64,000 nucleotides of DNA from Yoonia vestfoldensis (GTDB lineage: Bacteria; Pseudomonadota; Alphaproteobacteria; Rhodobacterales; Rhodobacteraceae), in contig NZ_CP021431.1 in NCBI RefSeq assembly GCF_002158905.1, positions 3,612,001-3,676,000 of the forward strand, in the 5' to 3' direction. Below the pieces are notes generated by a model. That model was not told the DNA's origin and made no database searches. It saw nothing but the letters and a program-made list of their open reading frames with translations. Both the position numbers and the translations under genes were made by a program. Numbering within the stretch: the first letter of the stretch is position 1; each line of letters starts with the position of its first letter. Below are positions 1-9,427 of the stretch, piece after piece.

Positions 1-296
1 AGCGCATTCTGTCCGGTCTGGTCCATGACCAGCCGCGCGATGCAGCGTGTCGCATTGCCACAGGCGGCGGCGGTCGATCCGTCACTGTTCCAGAATGTCA
101 GGTGCAGATCGGCCGTGGCACTGTCAGAGATCACCGCAAGCTGGTCAAATCCGACGCCCCGATGCCGGTCTGCAATCGCCTGCGCAAGCGTCGCCGTCAC
201 GCGTGGCGCTGCCCCGCGTTCGTCCACGACGACGAAGTCGTTGCCAAGCCCGTGCATCTTGCGAAAGGGCAGAAAGGTGTGATCCGTTTGTGTCAT
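1..296 (-). CDS. dapF: Diaminopimelate epimerase, N-terminal part (cut by window edge)
   Basis: This is the first 98 codons of diaminopimelate epimerase; the rest lies left of base 1. The enzyme interconverts LL- and meso-diaminopimelate in the cytoplasm for lysine and peptidoglycan synthesis. Visible family marks are [13 protein letters not shown] near residue 13, RGVGFDQL near residue 49, and NSDGS followed by CGNATRC near residue 80, whose first Cys is one of the two catalytic thiols. The start is the ATG at 296-294. It gives the usual short leader before the KMHGLGND motif, but I see no strong ribosome-binding site. The gene diverges from the tRNA-Lys gene. Confidence 0.95.
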   Translation of the reverse strand, partial: MTQTDHTFLPFRKMHGLGNDFVVVDERGAAPRVTATLAQAIADRHRGVGFDQLAVISDSATADLHLTFWNSDGSTAAACGNATRCIARLVMDQTGQNA

Positions 297-391
297 GGCG
301 GCGATATAAACAAAGCCCCGACACATATCCAGCCGCGAAGGCATTTGGGGGTTGACCGCGATGCAGCAGCTTTCTAAGTAGCGCCCTGTGT

Positions 392-467
392 GGGCCGGTA
401 GCTCAGCTGGTAGAGCAACTGACTTTTAATCAGTAGGTCTCGGGTTCGGATCCCGACCGGCTCACCA
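392..467 (+). tRNA. tRNA-Lys (anticodon TTT)
   Basis: A complete 76-nt cloverleaf. The 7-bp acceptor stem GGGCCGG pairs with CCGGCTC (one G-U), the D-arm contains AGCTCAGC..GAGC, the anticodon arm is CTGA-CTTTTAA-TCAG with anticodon TTT, the T-arm is TCGGG-TTCGGAT-CCCGA, and the CCA end is encoded. A terminator hairpin follows four bases later, so it is transcribed as a single gene. Confidence 0.97.
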
Positions 468-471
468 AATA

Positions 472-510
472 AAAAGGCCCAGGCATTGCTGCCTGGGCCT
501 TTTGTTTTGT
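472..510 (+). terminator. Rho-independent terminator of tRNA-Lys
   Basis: A 14-bp perfect stem (472-485 with 490-503) closes a TTGC loop. It begins with A's and ends in a T-rich run through 510. Because the stem starts with A's and ends in T's it could work in both directions, serving the tRNA on the plus strand and the small reverse-strand gene at 531-602. Confidence 0.9.
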
Positions 511-530
511 TTGTTGGCAGTTGCGCCCGT

Positions 531-602
531 TTAGAACAGCAGCGCGATGATGATCACGACGACAAGTGGCGCGCCGAGAAGCCAAGCGATGATAGCCGGC
601 AT
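531..602 (-). CDS. Tiny hydrophobic membrane peptide (23 aa)
   Basis: A 23-codon reading frame starting MPAIIAWLLG and ending in a run of V/I/A/L, so it is a single membrane span with no soluble part. A good Shine-Dalgarno (GGAAAGGA, about 7 bases upstream) supports translation from the ATG at 602. It lies 29 bp downstream of the membrane protein gene at 632-1525, probably in one transcript that ends at the hairpin at 472-503. I do not recognise the family. Similar one-helix peptides are common beside envelope or stress genes, but no function can be read from the sequence. Confidence 0.6.
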   Translation of the reverse strand: MPAIIAWLLGAPLVVVIIIALLF

Positions 603-631
603 TGGATGATCCTTTCCTTTATGGCCAAGAC

Positions 632-1525
632 TTAGTCACGGCGGGCTGCGATAGCGTCGAACCCCGTGCCAGCGTCGCGGTGATGTCCGCCTGCCATCGC
701 GGCAAAGAGAGCGGCAACAGCCCCGATCAGCAGCGTCGCCGCGGCGATGAACCCAAAGACGATGCCAGCCACGCGGGCCTGTTCCACCGCGTCCCGTGCT
801 GCGGTCATCGCCTGATCCAGCTCTGCGCCGATCTGGGTGACGCGGCTGCGCGCCTCTTGCTGGGTCAGGGTGCTATTGGTGGCGATCACCTGCGCCAGAT
901 AGCTTTGGTCGCGCGCGGTCATATTACCTGTCGTCACGGTGCGGGTGATGATGCCGGCGATCTCTTCGCGGGTGGCCGGGTCGGTATCTGCCGTGGCATT
1001 GACCGCAGGACGCAGCATCAGATCGGCAAAGTAATCGGCCGAGACTGCCTCTGTCACCGCCTCGGTGGTGCTTTGCGCGCCGGACCCCAGCACGGCAGAT
1101 CCGGCACCGACCAGCCCGCTGATCCCCGATGCGCCGATCATCAGGCTGACCACGGCCCCCAGCGCCCAGACGATCAGACCGTGCATCCCGTCACGCGCCG
1201 AGACTTCGTCCGATGTCGCATCGCCGATCTGGCTGCGCATCCGGCCGGCAAGATAGCCACCGGCCCCGAAAGCCGTGACCATGACCCAGGCAAACCAGAT
1301 GCCCGCGGCAATGGCGATCCAGGCGGCGGATACGCCTTCGCCTTCATAGGGCGATGTCAGGGACAGGCCCAGCCCCGCCCCAAAGCTGATCAGCACAAAA
1401 GAGATGGCCAGCGCAAAGACGGCACCGGCAAGAATGGCAGCCCAATCGATGTAAGAGGGCACCGCGACACCTTGTTGCGGCGGCGTGATCTGGGCGGGGC
1501 GCGGCGGAATATTGGCGGCGGTCAT
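632..1525 (-). CDS. Multi-pass inner-membrane protein of unknown function
   Basis: A 297-residue protein with about four hydrophobic segments. There is one near residues 26-50 (AAILAGAVFALAISFVL), one near 65-90, one near 115-140 (rich in Gly/Ala), and a C-terminal one near 262-285. A soluble, Asp/Thr-rich stretch of about 110 residues lies between the third and fourth. The ATG at 1525 is chosen because AAGGA sits 8 bases upstream and a Pro/Ala-rich cytoplasmic N-terminus follows; the reading frame is open further upstream but has no ribosome-binding site there. The duplicated Gly-rich helices suggest a membrane-stress or channel-like protein. Similar proteins in Rhodobacteraceae have been called PhnA-like, but no phosphonate function is evident. 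Confidence 0.75.
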   Translation of the reverse strand: MTAANIPPRPAQITPPQQGVAVPSYIDWAAILAGAVFALAISFVLISFGAGLGLSLTSPYEGEGVSAAWIAIAAGIWFAWVMVTAFGAGGYLAGRMRSQIGDATSDEVSARDGMHGLIVWALGAVVSLMIGASGISGLVGAGSAVLGSGAQSTTEAVTEAVSADYFADLMLRPAVNATADTDPATREEIAGIITRTVTTGNMTARDQSYLAQVIATNSTLTQQEARSRVTQIGAELDQAMTAARDAVEQARVAGIVFGFIAAATLLIGAVAALFAAMAGGHHRDAGTGFDAIAARRD

Positions 1526-1550
1526 GGCGGATATCCTTGCAAGCGCCAAA

Positions 1551-1625
1551 TCAGCCGAGGCCGACGAAGCTGAGAATGGCAAGCACGATGACGACCGCGC
1601 CGACGATATAGATGATCTGGTTCAT
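1551..1625 (-). CDS. Tiny hydrophobic membrane peptide (24 aa)
   Basis: A 24-codon reading frame starting MNQIIYIVGAVVIV and ending SFVGLG, a single membrane span. An in-frame ATG at 1640 would add five residues. A purine-rich tract (AAGGAA..GAAAGAA) precedes both starts, and spacing favours 1625. It lies 25 bp upstream of the membrane protein gene and is probably the first gene of a three-gene transcript with it and the 23-aa peptide. One-helix proteins of this pattern recur in alphaproteobacteria, but I know no function for them. Confidence 0.6.
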   Translation of the reverse strand: MNQIIYIVGAVVIVLAILSFVGLG

Positions 1626-1992
1626 GATGGGTTCTTTCATTTCCTTGGCGCTTGGGGGCGCATGGGATGCGCACAGGGCGTCTGATGAGGGGTCAACCCG
1701 GCTGGGCTGATGGCGATATGATCAACCGGACAGTCAGATACCAAAGGCATAGAGGGTGCGGGGAACGCCATGCAGAGGGGCATGATGCTATGCGATCAGT
1801 GATGCTGCTGTCCGGTCTCACAGGCACCTAACCGGCATTGCGCGATATTGTTCCATCGGGTGCCTTTGCGGCCCTTTGCCCGGGTGGCTGCGCGGCAATT
1901 GTCTGGAACAATGCGTCGTCGCCCTTGTTCAATCTTGCATGAAGGATGCCGCGGCCGGTCTGCCGCCATCGCTAGCAGGAGGGTTCGCAATC
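1626..1992. promoter_or_regulatory. Upstream region of the glgE operon, with a spaced inverted repeat
   Basis: A gene-free stretch of about 350 bp between the divergent membrane-peptide gene and glgE. It contains a perfect 9-bp inverted repeat, ATTGTTCCA at 1847-1855 and TGGAACAAT at 1904-1912, with 48 bp between the arms. The 57-bp centre-to-centre distance would suit two operator half-sites or a looped repressor. I cannot point to a convincing -35/-10 pair. The strong Shine-Dalgarno of glgE (AGGAGG) lies at its right end. Confidence 0.4.
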
Positions 1993-3972
1993 ATGCGTGC
2001 AGGCAAGACAAGCGCCAAGACAACCGAGGGCTCTGCCGATGCAAGATTGCTGCCCCGCCTGGTGATCGAGGCGATCCAGCCATCGGTGGACAATGGCCGT
2101 TTTGCGGCCAAGATCGTCGCCGGTTGGCCGACCCTGATCGCGGCGGATATTTTTGCGGATGGCCATGATGTGCTTGGCGCCGAGGTGGTGCTGACAATGC
2201 CCGGCCAGGATGCCGTGACCCTGCCGATGCAGCACGATGTCAATGATCGCTGGCTGGCCAAGGGCCATCTGGATGCGCCCGGCCCCGCCCGCTTTACCAT
2301 CCGCGCTTGGCGTGACCCTTTTGCGACCCTGCAACGCAACAGCCGCAAAAAACGCGCGGCGGGACAATCAATAGCCGTCGAAATCGCCGAGGCGCGCGAG
2401 ATGGTCAAATCGCTGCGGGTCAAAGGCGCGGATGCGGCCGCGCTGAAAGCTTTCAAGGCCGATCTCAAGGCGGATCACGCCCCCGATGTGCTGGTCTCCG
2501 AGGAAACCACCGCCCTGATGGCGCGGATCGGGCCGCGCGCCAACCTGACTTTGTCGCCCGACATGCCGATCTGGGTGGACACAGAGGCGGCGGCCTTTTC
2601 CGCCTGGTATGAATTGTTTCCCCGCTCGATGGGCGGACCGGACCGGCACGGCACGTTTGACGATGTGATCGCCAATCTGGATTATGTCACGGATATGGGG
2701 TTCGACACGCTCTATTTTCCGCCCATCCATCCGATCGGGCGGACCAATCGCAAGGGCAAGAACAACAGCCTGACTGCCGGGCCGGATGATGTCGGATCGC
2801 CCTATGCCATCGGGTCCGAGGCCGGTGGCCATAGCGCGGTGCATCCCGATCTGGGCACGCTGGACGATTTCGACCGCTTGGTCGCCAAAGCGGCCGAGGC
2901 GGGACTGGATATCGCGCTGGATATCGCGCTGAACGCCTCGCCCGATCATCCGTGGATCAAGGAACATCCCGATTGGTTCGAATGGCGCCCTGACGGGTCC
3001 ATCGCCTATGCCGAAAACCCGCCCAAGAAATACGAAGATATCGTCAACTTTCGCTATTATCTGGATGATGGCAGCCCGAATGCGCCGTTCTGGGATGCGA
3101 TCCGCGATATGATCCTGCATTGGGCCGATCACGGCGTCACGACTTTCCGAGTCGACAACCCGCACACCAAGCCCTTTCCGTTCTGGGAATGGCTGATGGC
3201 CGAGGTGCGGGGCATCCATCCCGGCGTGATCTTTCTGTCAGAGGCCTTCACCCGCCCCAAGGTCATGAAACGGCTGGCCAAGATCGGGTTCAACCAAAGC
3301 TACAGCTATTTCACCTGGCGCAATACCAAGGCGGAACTGACCGATTATCTGACCGAGCTGACGCAAGAGGATTGCCGCGATTACATGCGCGTCAATTTCT
3401 TCGTCAATACGCCCGATATCAACCCGATCCCGCTTCAGACATCGGGCCGGCCGGGGTTTCGCAGCCGCGCGATCCTTGCCGCCTCGCTGGCCGGCAATTG
3501 GGGGCTTTATGCGGGGTTTGAATATTGCGAAGGCGCGCCGATGCCCGGCAAGGAAGAATATCTCGATTCCGAGAAATACCAGCTGCGCCACCGCGACCCT
3601 GACACGCCGGGCCATATCCGCGACGATATCCGCCTGATCAACGATATCCGGCGCAGCCATCCGCAGATGCGTGACATGCGCAATCTGGTTTTCGTGCCGG
3701 CCCATGACGCGCGTGTGCTGTCCTATGCGCGCTGCGATGCAGATGGGGCGGTGTTGTTCCATGTTCTGCTGGACCCCCATGCCCCCGCCGAATTCGGGTT
3801 CGAGGTGCCGCTTTGGCAATTCGGCCTGCCGCATGATGCGTCAATCGAGGTGCAGGACCTGATCCAGGGCAACCGCTTTACCTGGCACGGGCGCGACCAC
3901 CGGCTGACGCTTGATCCGCACGAACGCCCCTATGCCATCTGGAAACTCACCGCACCGGGAGGAGCACGATGA
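1993..3972 (+). CDS. glgE: Alpha-1,4-glucan:maltose-1-phosphate maltosyltransferase (GlgE)
   Basis: GlgE (659 aa, GH13) extends alpha-1,4-glucan chains by transferring maltosyl units from maltose 1-phosphate. After an N-terminal beta-sandwich domain the TIM barrel starts near residue 190 (WYELFPRSMGG, a GlgE signature). The catalytic nucleophile is in TFRVDNPHTKPFPFWEWL and the acid/base Glu in IFLSEAFTRPK. The start at 1993 has AGGAGG ten bases upstream; the frame is open further left without a better site. It overlaps the next gene by ATGA, and that gene supplies its substrate. This is the first gene of the operon. Confidence 0.95.
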   Translation: MRAGKTSAKTTEGSADARLLPRLVIEAIQPSVDNGRFAAKIVAGWPTLIAADIFADGHDVLGAEVVLTMPGQDAVTLPMQHDVNDRWLAKGHLDAPGPARFTIRAWRDPFATLQRNSRKKRAAGQSIAVEIAEAREMVKSLRVKGADAAALKAFKADLKADHAPDVLVSEETTALMARIGPRANLTLSPDMPIWVDTEAAAFSAWYELFPRSMGGPDRHGTFDDVIANLDYVTDMGFDTLYFPPIHPIGRTNRKGKNNSLTAGPDDVGSPYAIGSEAGGHSAVHPDLGTLDDFDRLVAKAAEAGLDIALDIALNASPDHPWIKEHPDWFEWRPDGSIAYAENPPKKYEDIVNFRYYLDDGSPNAPFWDAIRDMILHWADHGVTTFRVDNPHTKPFPFWEWLMAEVRGIHPGVIFLSEAFTRPKVMKRLAKIGFNQSYSYFTWRNTKAELTDYLTELTQEDCRDYMRVNFFVNTPDINPIPLQTSGRPGFRSRAILAASLAGNWGLYAGFEYCEGAPMPGKEEYLDSEKYQLRHRDPDTPGHIRDDIRLINDIRRSHPQMRDMRNLVFVPAHDARVLSYARCDADGAVLFHVLLDPHAPAEFGFEVPLWQFGLPHDASIEVQDLIQGNRFTWHGRDHRLTLDPHERPYAIWKLTAPGGAR

Positions 3973-6900
3973 ACGCCCCGTCACCCCAGCTACATGCCGA
4001 CAACAAGGCCGACCGTCCCGATTGGTTCAAGGATGCGCTGATCTATCAATGCCATGTAAAGGCCTATCAGGACAGCGACGGCGACGGCATCGGCGATTTC
4101 AAAGGGCTGATGCAGCGGCTGGACCATATCGAATCCTTGGGTGCCTCGGCGGTCTGGCTGCTGCCGTTCTATCCCTCGCCTTTGCGCGATGACGGCTATG
4201 ATATCGCCGCATTCAAGGCGGTGAACCCGCAATATGGCACGCTGGAGGATTTTCAGGCCTTCGTGGACGAGGCGCATCGCCGCGGGCTGAAGGTCATCAC
4301 CGAATTGGTCATCAACCACACATCGGACCAGCATGCCTGGTTCCAGCGCGCCCGCAACGCGCCCAAAGGATCGCCGGAACGGGATTTCTATGTCTGGTCG
4401 GATGATCCGAACAAATGGATGGACAAGACGCGGGTCATTTTCAACGACACCCATGACAGCAATTGGACATGGGACCCGGTCGCGCAGCAATTTTATTGGC
4501 ACCGCTTTTTCGACCATCAGCCCGACCTGAATTTCGACAATCCCGCCGTGCTGCAAGAGGTCATCGACGTGATGCATTTCTGGCTGGATATGGGGGTCGA
4601 TGGCCTGCGGCTGGACGCGATCCCCTATCTGGTCGAACGCGACGGCACCAATAACGAGAACCTGCCTGAAACCCATGACGTACTGAAGAAAATCCGCGCC
4701 GATCTGGACGCGCATTACGAAGGCCGGATGCTGCTTGCCGAGGCGAACCAATGGCCAGAGGATACCCGCCCCTATTTCGGTGATGGCGACGAATGCCACA
4801 TGGGTTTCCATTTTCCGCTGATGCCGCGCATGTATATGGCGGTGGCACAAGAAGACCGCCACGCGATCACCGATATCATCCGCCAGACCCCTGAAATCCC
4901 CGAAGATTGCCAATGGGGTATTTTCCTGCGCAACCATGACGAGTTGACGCTGGAAATGGTCACCGACCGCGAACGCGATTACCTGTGGGAAACCTATGCC
5001 GCCGACAATCGCGCGCGGATCAATATGGGCATCCGCCGCCGTCTGGCGCCCTTGATGCGCAATGACCGGCGCAAGATCGAGCTGCTTAATTCCATGCTGC
5101 TGTCGATGCCCGGCACGCCGATCATGTATTACGGCGATGAAATCGGGATGGGCGACAATATCTATCTGCGCGACCGCGACGGTGTGCGCACTCCGATGCA
5201 ATGGACGGCCGACCGCAATGCTGGGTTTTCGCGCGCGGTGCCGCAGCAATTATATCTGCCGGTCATTCAAGACCCCGAATATGGCTATCAGGGGCTGAAT
5301 GTCGAAACGCAGGCGCAATCGCCGTCGTCCTTCCTCAACTGGGTGCGGCGCATGATCAGCGTGCGCAAGAAACACGACGTTTTCGGGCGTGGCGAGATTG
5401 ACCTGCTTTATCCCGCGAACCGCAAGGTGCTGGCCTATATCCGCCGCAACAAGGATGTGGATGCAGGCGGCGCGGGCGATGATGCCGTGCTTTGTGTCGC
5501 CAATCTAAGCCGCGCGCCACAGGCAGTAGAAATCGACCTGAGCCGCTATGAAGGCCGCGTGCCGGTGGAATTGGTCGGACAATCGCCTTTCCCGCCGGTG
5601 GGTGAATTGCCCTATATGCTGACGCTGCCCGCCTATGGCTTTTTCTGGTTCCTGCTGGCGACCGAAGAAGAGGCCCCCGATTGGCACATGCCCTTGCCGC
5701 CGGTGCTGCCGGATTTCGTGACGCTGACGACGACGGATGGCCATCTGACCACCGCCCTGAATGACCGCACCGCGCGGCAGTTCCTGGACCGGTCCTTGCC
5801 GCAATTCATCAGCCTGCAACGCTGGTTTGCCGGGAAATCTGCGGGTGCCGATGCGGTGCGCCTGCGCCCCTTGGCCGAGATCAAGCAAGGCCGGCACCTG
5901 ATCGCTGTCGCCGATGTTGATACGGGCGGCGAGGCGCAGCGCTATTTCCTGCCGCTTTCGGCGGTCTGGGATGATGATGCATCGACCATGACGCCGCGCC
6001 TGCCTGCGACCATGGCCAAGCTGCGCCGCGCGAACAAGGTCGGTGCCTTGATGGATGGCGCATCCGACGAAGACATGGCGCGCAGCCTGCTGGATGCGAT
6101 GCGCGATCAGCGGGTGATCGACAGCGACGGCGGCAGGCTGGTCTTTGCCAGCTCTGGCCTGCCCGATGCGGATCGGGCGGGCGAACCACGGCTGCTGGGC
6201 GCGGAACAATCCAATGCCTCCATCGCTTTTTCTGATCAGGTCATCCTGAAACTTTATCGTCGTGTGCGCGAAGGCGTGCAGCCCGATATCGAGGTCGCCC
6301 GCTTTCTGTCAGAGGCGCAAAGCTTTGACTCCTCGCCGCGCCTGTTGGGCACGATTGCATGGCAGGCTGATGATGGCACCGAAACCGTTCTTGCCGCTGC
6401 CTCGGAATTTGTGCCCAACCAAGGCGATGCCTGGTCCTTCCTGACCGATTGGCTGGACCGCGAAATGGAAGCGCGCGAGGTCGGGCATGACGACGCGCAA
6501 CTGCCTTTGACCGTCGGTGCGCTTGATCTTGGCATGTTGCTGGGCCAGCGCACGGCGCAGATGCATCTGGCGCTGGCGTCAGGGACGGGGGCCTTTGGCA
6601 CCGAACCGCTGACGCAGGACAGCGTCACCGCGCTGGTCGAAGAGACCCGCGCCGAGGTGGGGCGCATGTTTGACATGCTCAGGGCTGCCAAGCTGATCGG
6701 CCCGGCCGCCGCAATCGCGCAGGATGTGCTGGCCCAGCGCGAGGCTATCCTTGCGCGCATCGACCGGGTGACCGCCCTGCCGCTGTCGGGGGCGCAATCG
6801 CGTGTGCATGGCGATTATCATCTGGGGCAGGTTCTGGTCGCGCAGGATGATCTGGTGATTATCGATTTCGAGGGCGAGCCGTCGCGCAGCCTGGCGGAAC

Positions 6901-7250
6901 GACAGGCGAAATCCTCGCCTTTGCGCGATGTCGCGGGCATGTTGCGCAGTTTCGATTATGCGCTGGCCACCGCCTTTGACCGCCGGACCGAGGCCGGGGC
7001 CGACCCCGCCCGCACGACGGCCCAGCTGGATGCGTGGTATGAGGCCACCGCTGGGGCCTTTCTGGCGGCCTGGCGCGACACGATGGGCGATGCGCCCGTG
7101 CGCCCGCGTGATGCCGCGTTCGAGGCCGCATTGCTGGATCTGCATCTGCTGCGCAAATGCGCCTATGAGGTGCAATATGAACGCGCCTTTCGCCCCGCCC
7201 GTATCGATGTGCCGCTTGCCGGATTGCTCAAGATCGCGAAAGCCCTATGA
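3969..7250 (+). CDS. treS: Trehalose synthase fused to maltokinase (TreS-Mak)
   Basis: A 1093-residue two-enzyme protein. Residues 1 to about 560 are TreS (GH13), which interconverts trehalose and maltose. They open with the signature [15 protein letters not shown] and carry the nucleophile in [10 protein letters not shown], the acid/base Glu in [11 protein letters not shown] and the third acid in RNHDEL. Residues from about 620 to the end are maltokinase, an aminoglycoside-phosphotransferase-like fold with catalytic [10 protein letters not shown] and metal-binding [11 protein letters not shown], phosphorylating maltose with ATP. The fusion therefore turns trehalose directly into maltose 1-phosphate for GlgE. 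It overlaps both neighbours by ATGA, which implies translational coupling. Confidence 0.95.
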   Translation: MNAPSPQLHADNKADRPDWFKDALIYQCHVKAYQDSDGDGIGDFKGLMQRLDHIESLGASAVWLLPFYPSPLRDDGYDIAAFKAVNPQYGTLEDFQAFVDEAHRRGLKVITELVINHTSDQHAWFQRARNAPKGSPERDFYVWSDDPNKWMDKTRVIFNDTHDSNWTWDPVAQQFYWHRFFDHQPDLNFDNPAVLQEVIDVMHFWLDMGVDGLRLDAIPYLVERDGTNNENLPETHDVLKKIRADLDAHYEGRMLLAEANQWPEDTRPYFGDGDECHMGFHFPLMPRMYMAVAQEDRHAITDIIRQTPEIPEDCQWGIFLRNHDELTLEMVTDRERDYLWETYAADNRARINMGIRRRLAPLMRNDRRKIELLNSMLLSMPGTPIMYYGDEIGMGDNIYLRDRDGVRTPMQWTADRNAGFSRAVPQQLYLPVIQDPEYGYQGLNVETQAQSPSSFLNWVRRMISVRKKHDVFGRGEIDLLYPANRKVLAYIRRNKDVDAGGAGDDAVLCVANLSRAPQAVEIDLSRYEGRVPVELVGQSPFPPVGELPYMLTLPAYGFFWFLLATEEEAPDWHMPLPPVLPDFVTLTTTDGHLTTALNDRTARQFLDRSLPQFISLQRWFAGKSAGADAVRLRPLAEIKQGRHLIAVADVDTGGEAQRYFLPLSAVWDDDASTMTPRLPATMAKLRRANKVGALMDGASDEDMARSLLDAMRDQRVIDSDGGRLVFASSGLPDADRAGEPRLLGAEQSNASIAFSDQVILKLYRRVREGVQPDIEVARFLSEAQSFDSSPRLLGTIAWQADDGTETVLAAASEFVPNQGDAWSFLTDWLDREMEAREVGHDDAQLPLTVGALDLGMLLGQRTAQMHLALASGTGAFGTEPLTQDSVTALVEETRAEVGRMFDMLRAAKLIGPAAAIAQDVLAQREAILARIDRVTALPLSGAQSRVHGDYHLGQVLVAQDDLVIIDFEGEPSRSLAERQAKSSPLRDVAGMLRSFDYALATAFDRRTEAGADPARTTAQLDAWYEATAGAFLAAWRDTMGDAPVRPRDAAFEAALLDLHLLRKCAYEVQYERAFRPARIDVPLAGLLKIAKAL

Positions 7251-9427
7251 CCCGACCTGATGACCAAACGCTCGAGGCGATCGTTCGCGGCCGCCTGTCC
7301 GACCCTTTTGCCACGCTGGGGATGCATGGCAGCCCGCCTGCGATCACCGTCTTTGCGCCCGATGCCGGGGCGGTGACCGTGCTGGATGGCGATGGCGAAC
7401 CGCTGGGGGTGATGGAACGCATCCATCCCGAAGGCGTGTTTCACCTGCCGTTTTCGAAAAAGCGCAAGCCTTTTGCCTATCGTCTGCAATGCCGCGCGGG
7501 TGATCACGTCTGGGAAAAGGACGATCCTTTCCGCTTTGGCCCGGTGCTGGGCGAGATGGATGAATATCTGCTGGCCGAAGGGCGGCACGAGGAACTCTGG
7601 ACCCGACTTGGCGCGCATCCGGTCACCCATGAAGGCTGCAAAGGCACAGCCTTTGGCGTCTGGGCGCCCAATGCGCGGCGCGTCAGTGTCGTGGGGCATT
7701 TCAACGCCTGGGACGGGCGACGCCATCCGATGCGGCGGCGCGGTGGCGGTCTTTGGGAATTGTTCGTGCCTGCGATTGGGGCGGGCGATATCTATAAATA
7801 CGAGATTCTGGGCGCTTATGGGGATGTCCTGCCTTTGAAGGCGGATCCGGTGGCGTTTCGGATGGAACCTGCCCCCGGCACGGCCTCGATCATCGCGGGG
7901 GCGCTGGATCATGTCTGGCGCGACACGGATTGGATGGCGAGCAAACGGCGCGACCTGCGCGACCAGCCGGTGTCGATCTACGAGGTGCATCTGGGATCAT
8001 GGCGGCGCGGTGACGGCGACAATATCCTGTCTTATGCCGAGGTGGGGCCGATGCTGGCGGAATATGTCCGGGATATGGGGTTCACCCATGTGGAATTTCT
8101 GCCGCTGTCCGAACATCCCTATACGCCGTCCTGGGGCTATCAGCCCATCGGGATGTATGCGCCCACGTCACGTTTCGGCGGGCCGGATGATTTTGCGGCG
8201 ATGGTCGATCATCTGCATGGTGCCGGCATCGGTGTCATCATGGATTGGGTGCCTGCGCATTTCCCATCCGACGAACACGGGCTGGCGCGTTTTGACGGCA
8301 CCGCGCTTTATGAACACCAAGACCCGCGACAGGGATTTCACAAGGATTGGAACACGCTGATCTATAATTTCGGGCGCAGCGAAGTGTCGAATTTCCTGCG
8401 GTCGTCAGCGCTTTACTGGCTGCGGGAACTGCATGTCGATGCGCTGCGCGTCGATGCGGTCGCGTCGATGCTCTATCTCGATTATTCGCGCGATGCGGGC
8501 GAATGGCTGCCCAACCGCGAGGGCGGACGCGAGAATCTCGAAGCGATCGGTTTTCTGCGCGACGTGAATACCCAGATCGCCGACCGCAGCCATGGCATCA
8601 CGATCGCCGAGGAATCGACCGCCTTTCCGGGCGTGTCGCGGCCTGTGGATCAAGGCGGGCTGGGGTTCGATTTCAAATGGAACATGGGCTGGATGCATGA
8701 CACGCTGCAATATATGGCCGAAGATCCGGTCAACCGGCGCTGGCATCATGACAAGATGACCTTTGGCCTGCATTACGCCTTTAGCGAAAATTTCGTCCTG
8801 CCGATCAGCCATGACGAGGTGGTCCATGGCAAAGGCTCGCTGCTGGGCAAGATGCCCGGCGATGATTGGCAGCGCTTTGCCAACCTGCGCGCCTATCTGG
8901 GCTGGATGTGGACGCATCCGGGCAAGAAGCTGTTGTTCATGGGGTCCGAATTCGGCCAGTCGCGTGAATGGTCGCATGACCGGTCCCTTGATTGGCATCT
9001 GCTAGAGGATCCGCGTCATGCCGGATTGCAGGCGCTGGTCCGCGATCTGAACCGGCTTTACCGCGATCATCCCGCGCTGCATGCGCGTGATTGCGCGCCC
9101 GAGGGGTTCCGCTGGATCGACGGCGGCGACGCGGCCAATAACGTGTTTTCCTATCTTCGGCTGGGCGCAGAGGGCGACCCGCCGGTCGCGGTGATCTGCA
9201 ATATGGCGCCTGTTTTGCGCGATGATTTCCGCATCGGCCTGCCGCTTTCGGGCCGCTGGACAGAGCTGCTGAATTCCGATGCCGCCGATTACGGGGGAAC
9301 CGGGTCGGGCAATGGGGGTTTGATTATGGCTGACGGCCAAGGCTGGCACGGTCAGCCGGTGTCCGCGTCGATCACGCTGCCGCCGCTTGCGACACTTGTT
9401 CTGACACCCGAAACCAGAGGCAGTTGA
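7247..9427 (+). CDS. glgB: 1,4-alpha-glucan branching enzyme
   Basis: GlgB (726 aa) cuts alpha-1,4 chains and re-attaches the pieces through alpha-1,6 bonds. Two N-terminal carbohydrate-binding-like domains (residues about 1-220) precede the GH13 barrel, which begins at [12 protein letters not shown]. The nucleophile is in [17 protein letters not shown], the acid/base Glu in [13 protein letters not shown], and [16 protein letters not shown] carries the third acid. Full family length. The start overlaps the TreS-Mak stop by ATGA. With GlgE it forms the classical GlgE-GlgB route to branched glucan. Confidence 0.96.
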   Translation: MTRPDDQTLEAIVRGRLSDPFATLGMHGSPPAITVFAPDAGAVTVLDGDGEPLGVMERIHPEGVFHLPFSKKRKPFAYRLQCRAGDHVWEKDDPFRFGPVLGEMDEYLLAEGRHEELWTRLGAHPVTHEGCKGTAFGVWAPNARRVSVVGHFNAWDGRRHPMRRRGGGLWELFVPAIGAGDIYKYEILGAYGDVLPLKADPVAFRMEPAPGTASIIAGALDHVWRDTDWMASKRRDLRDQPVSIYEVHLGSWRRGDGDNILSYAEVGPMLAEYVRDMGFTHVEFLPLSEHPYTPSWGYQPIGMYAPTSRFGGPDDFAAMVDHLHGAGIGVIMDWVPAHFPSDEHGLARFDGTALYEHQDPRQGFHKDWNTLIYNFGRSEVSNFLRSSALYWLRELHVDALRVDAVASMLYLDYSRDAGEWLPNREGGRENLEAIGFLRDVNTQIADRSHGITIAEESTAFPGVSRPVDQGGLGFDFKWNMGWMHDTLQYMAEDPVNRRWHHDKMTFGLHYAFSENFVLPISHDEVVHGKGSLLGKMPGDDWQRFANLRAYLGWMWTHPGKKLLFMGSEFGQSREWSHDRSLDWHLLEDPRHAGLQALVRDLNRLYRDHPALHARDCAPEGFRWIDGGDAANNVFSYLRLGAEGDPPVAVICNMAPVLRDDFRIGLPLSGRWTELLNSDAADYGGTGSGNGGLIMADGQGWHGQPVSASITLPPLATLVLTPETRGS

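Noticed and set aside
602..1573. Plus-strand open frame of 323 codons
   Set aside because: It is the antisense of the membrane protein at 632-1525; its sequence is Arg/His/Gly-rich and low in hydrophobic pattern, as expected from GC-rich shadow frames.
1905..1931. GGAAC motif resembling an alternative-sigma -35 before glgE
   Set aside because: The matching -10 (CGTT at 16-17 bases) is absent, and GGAAC is already part of the inverted repeat.
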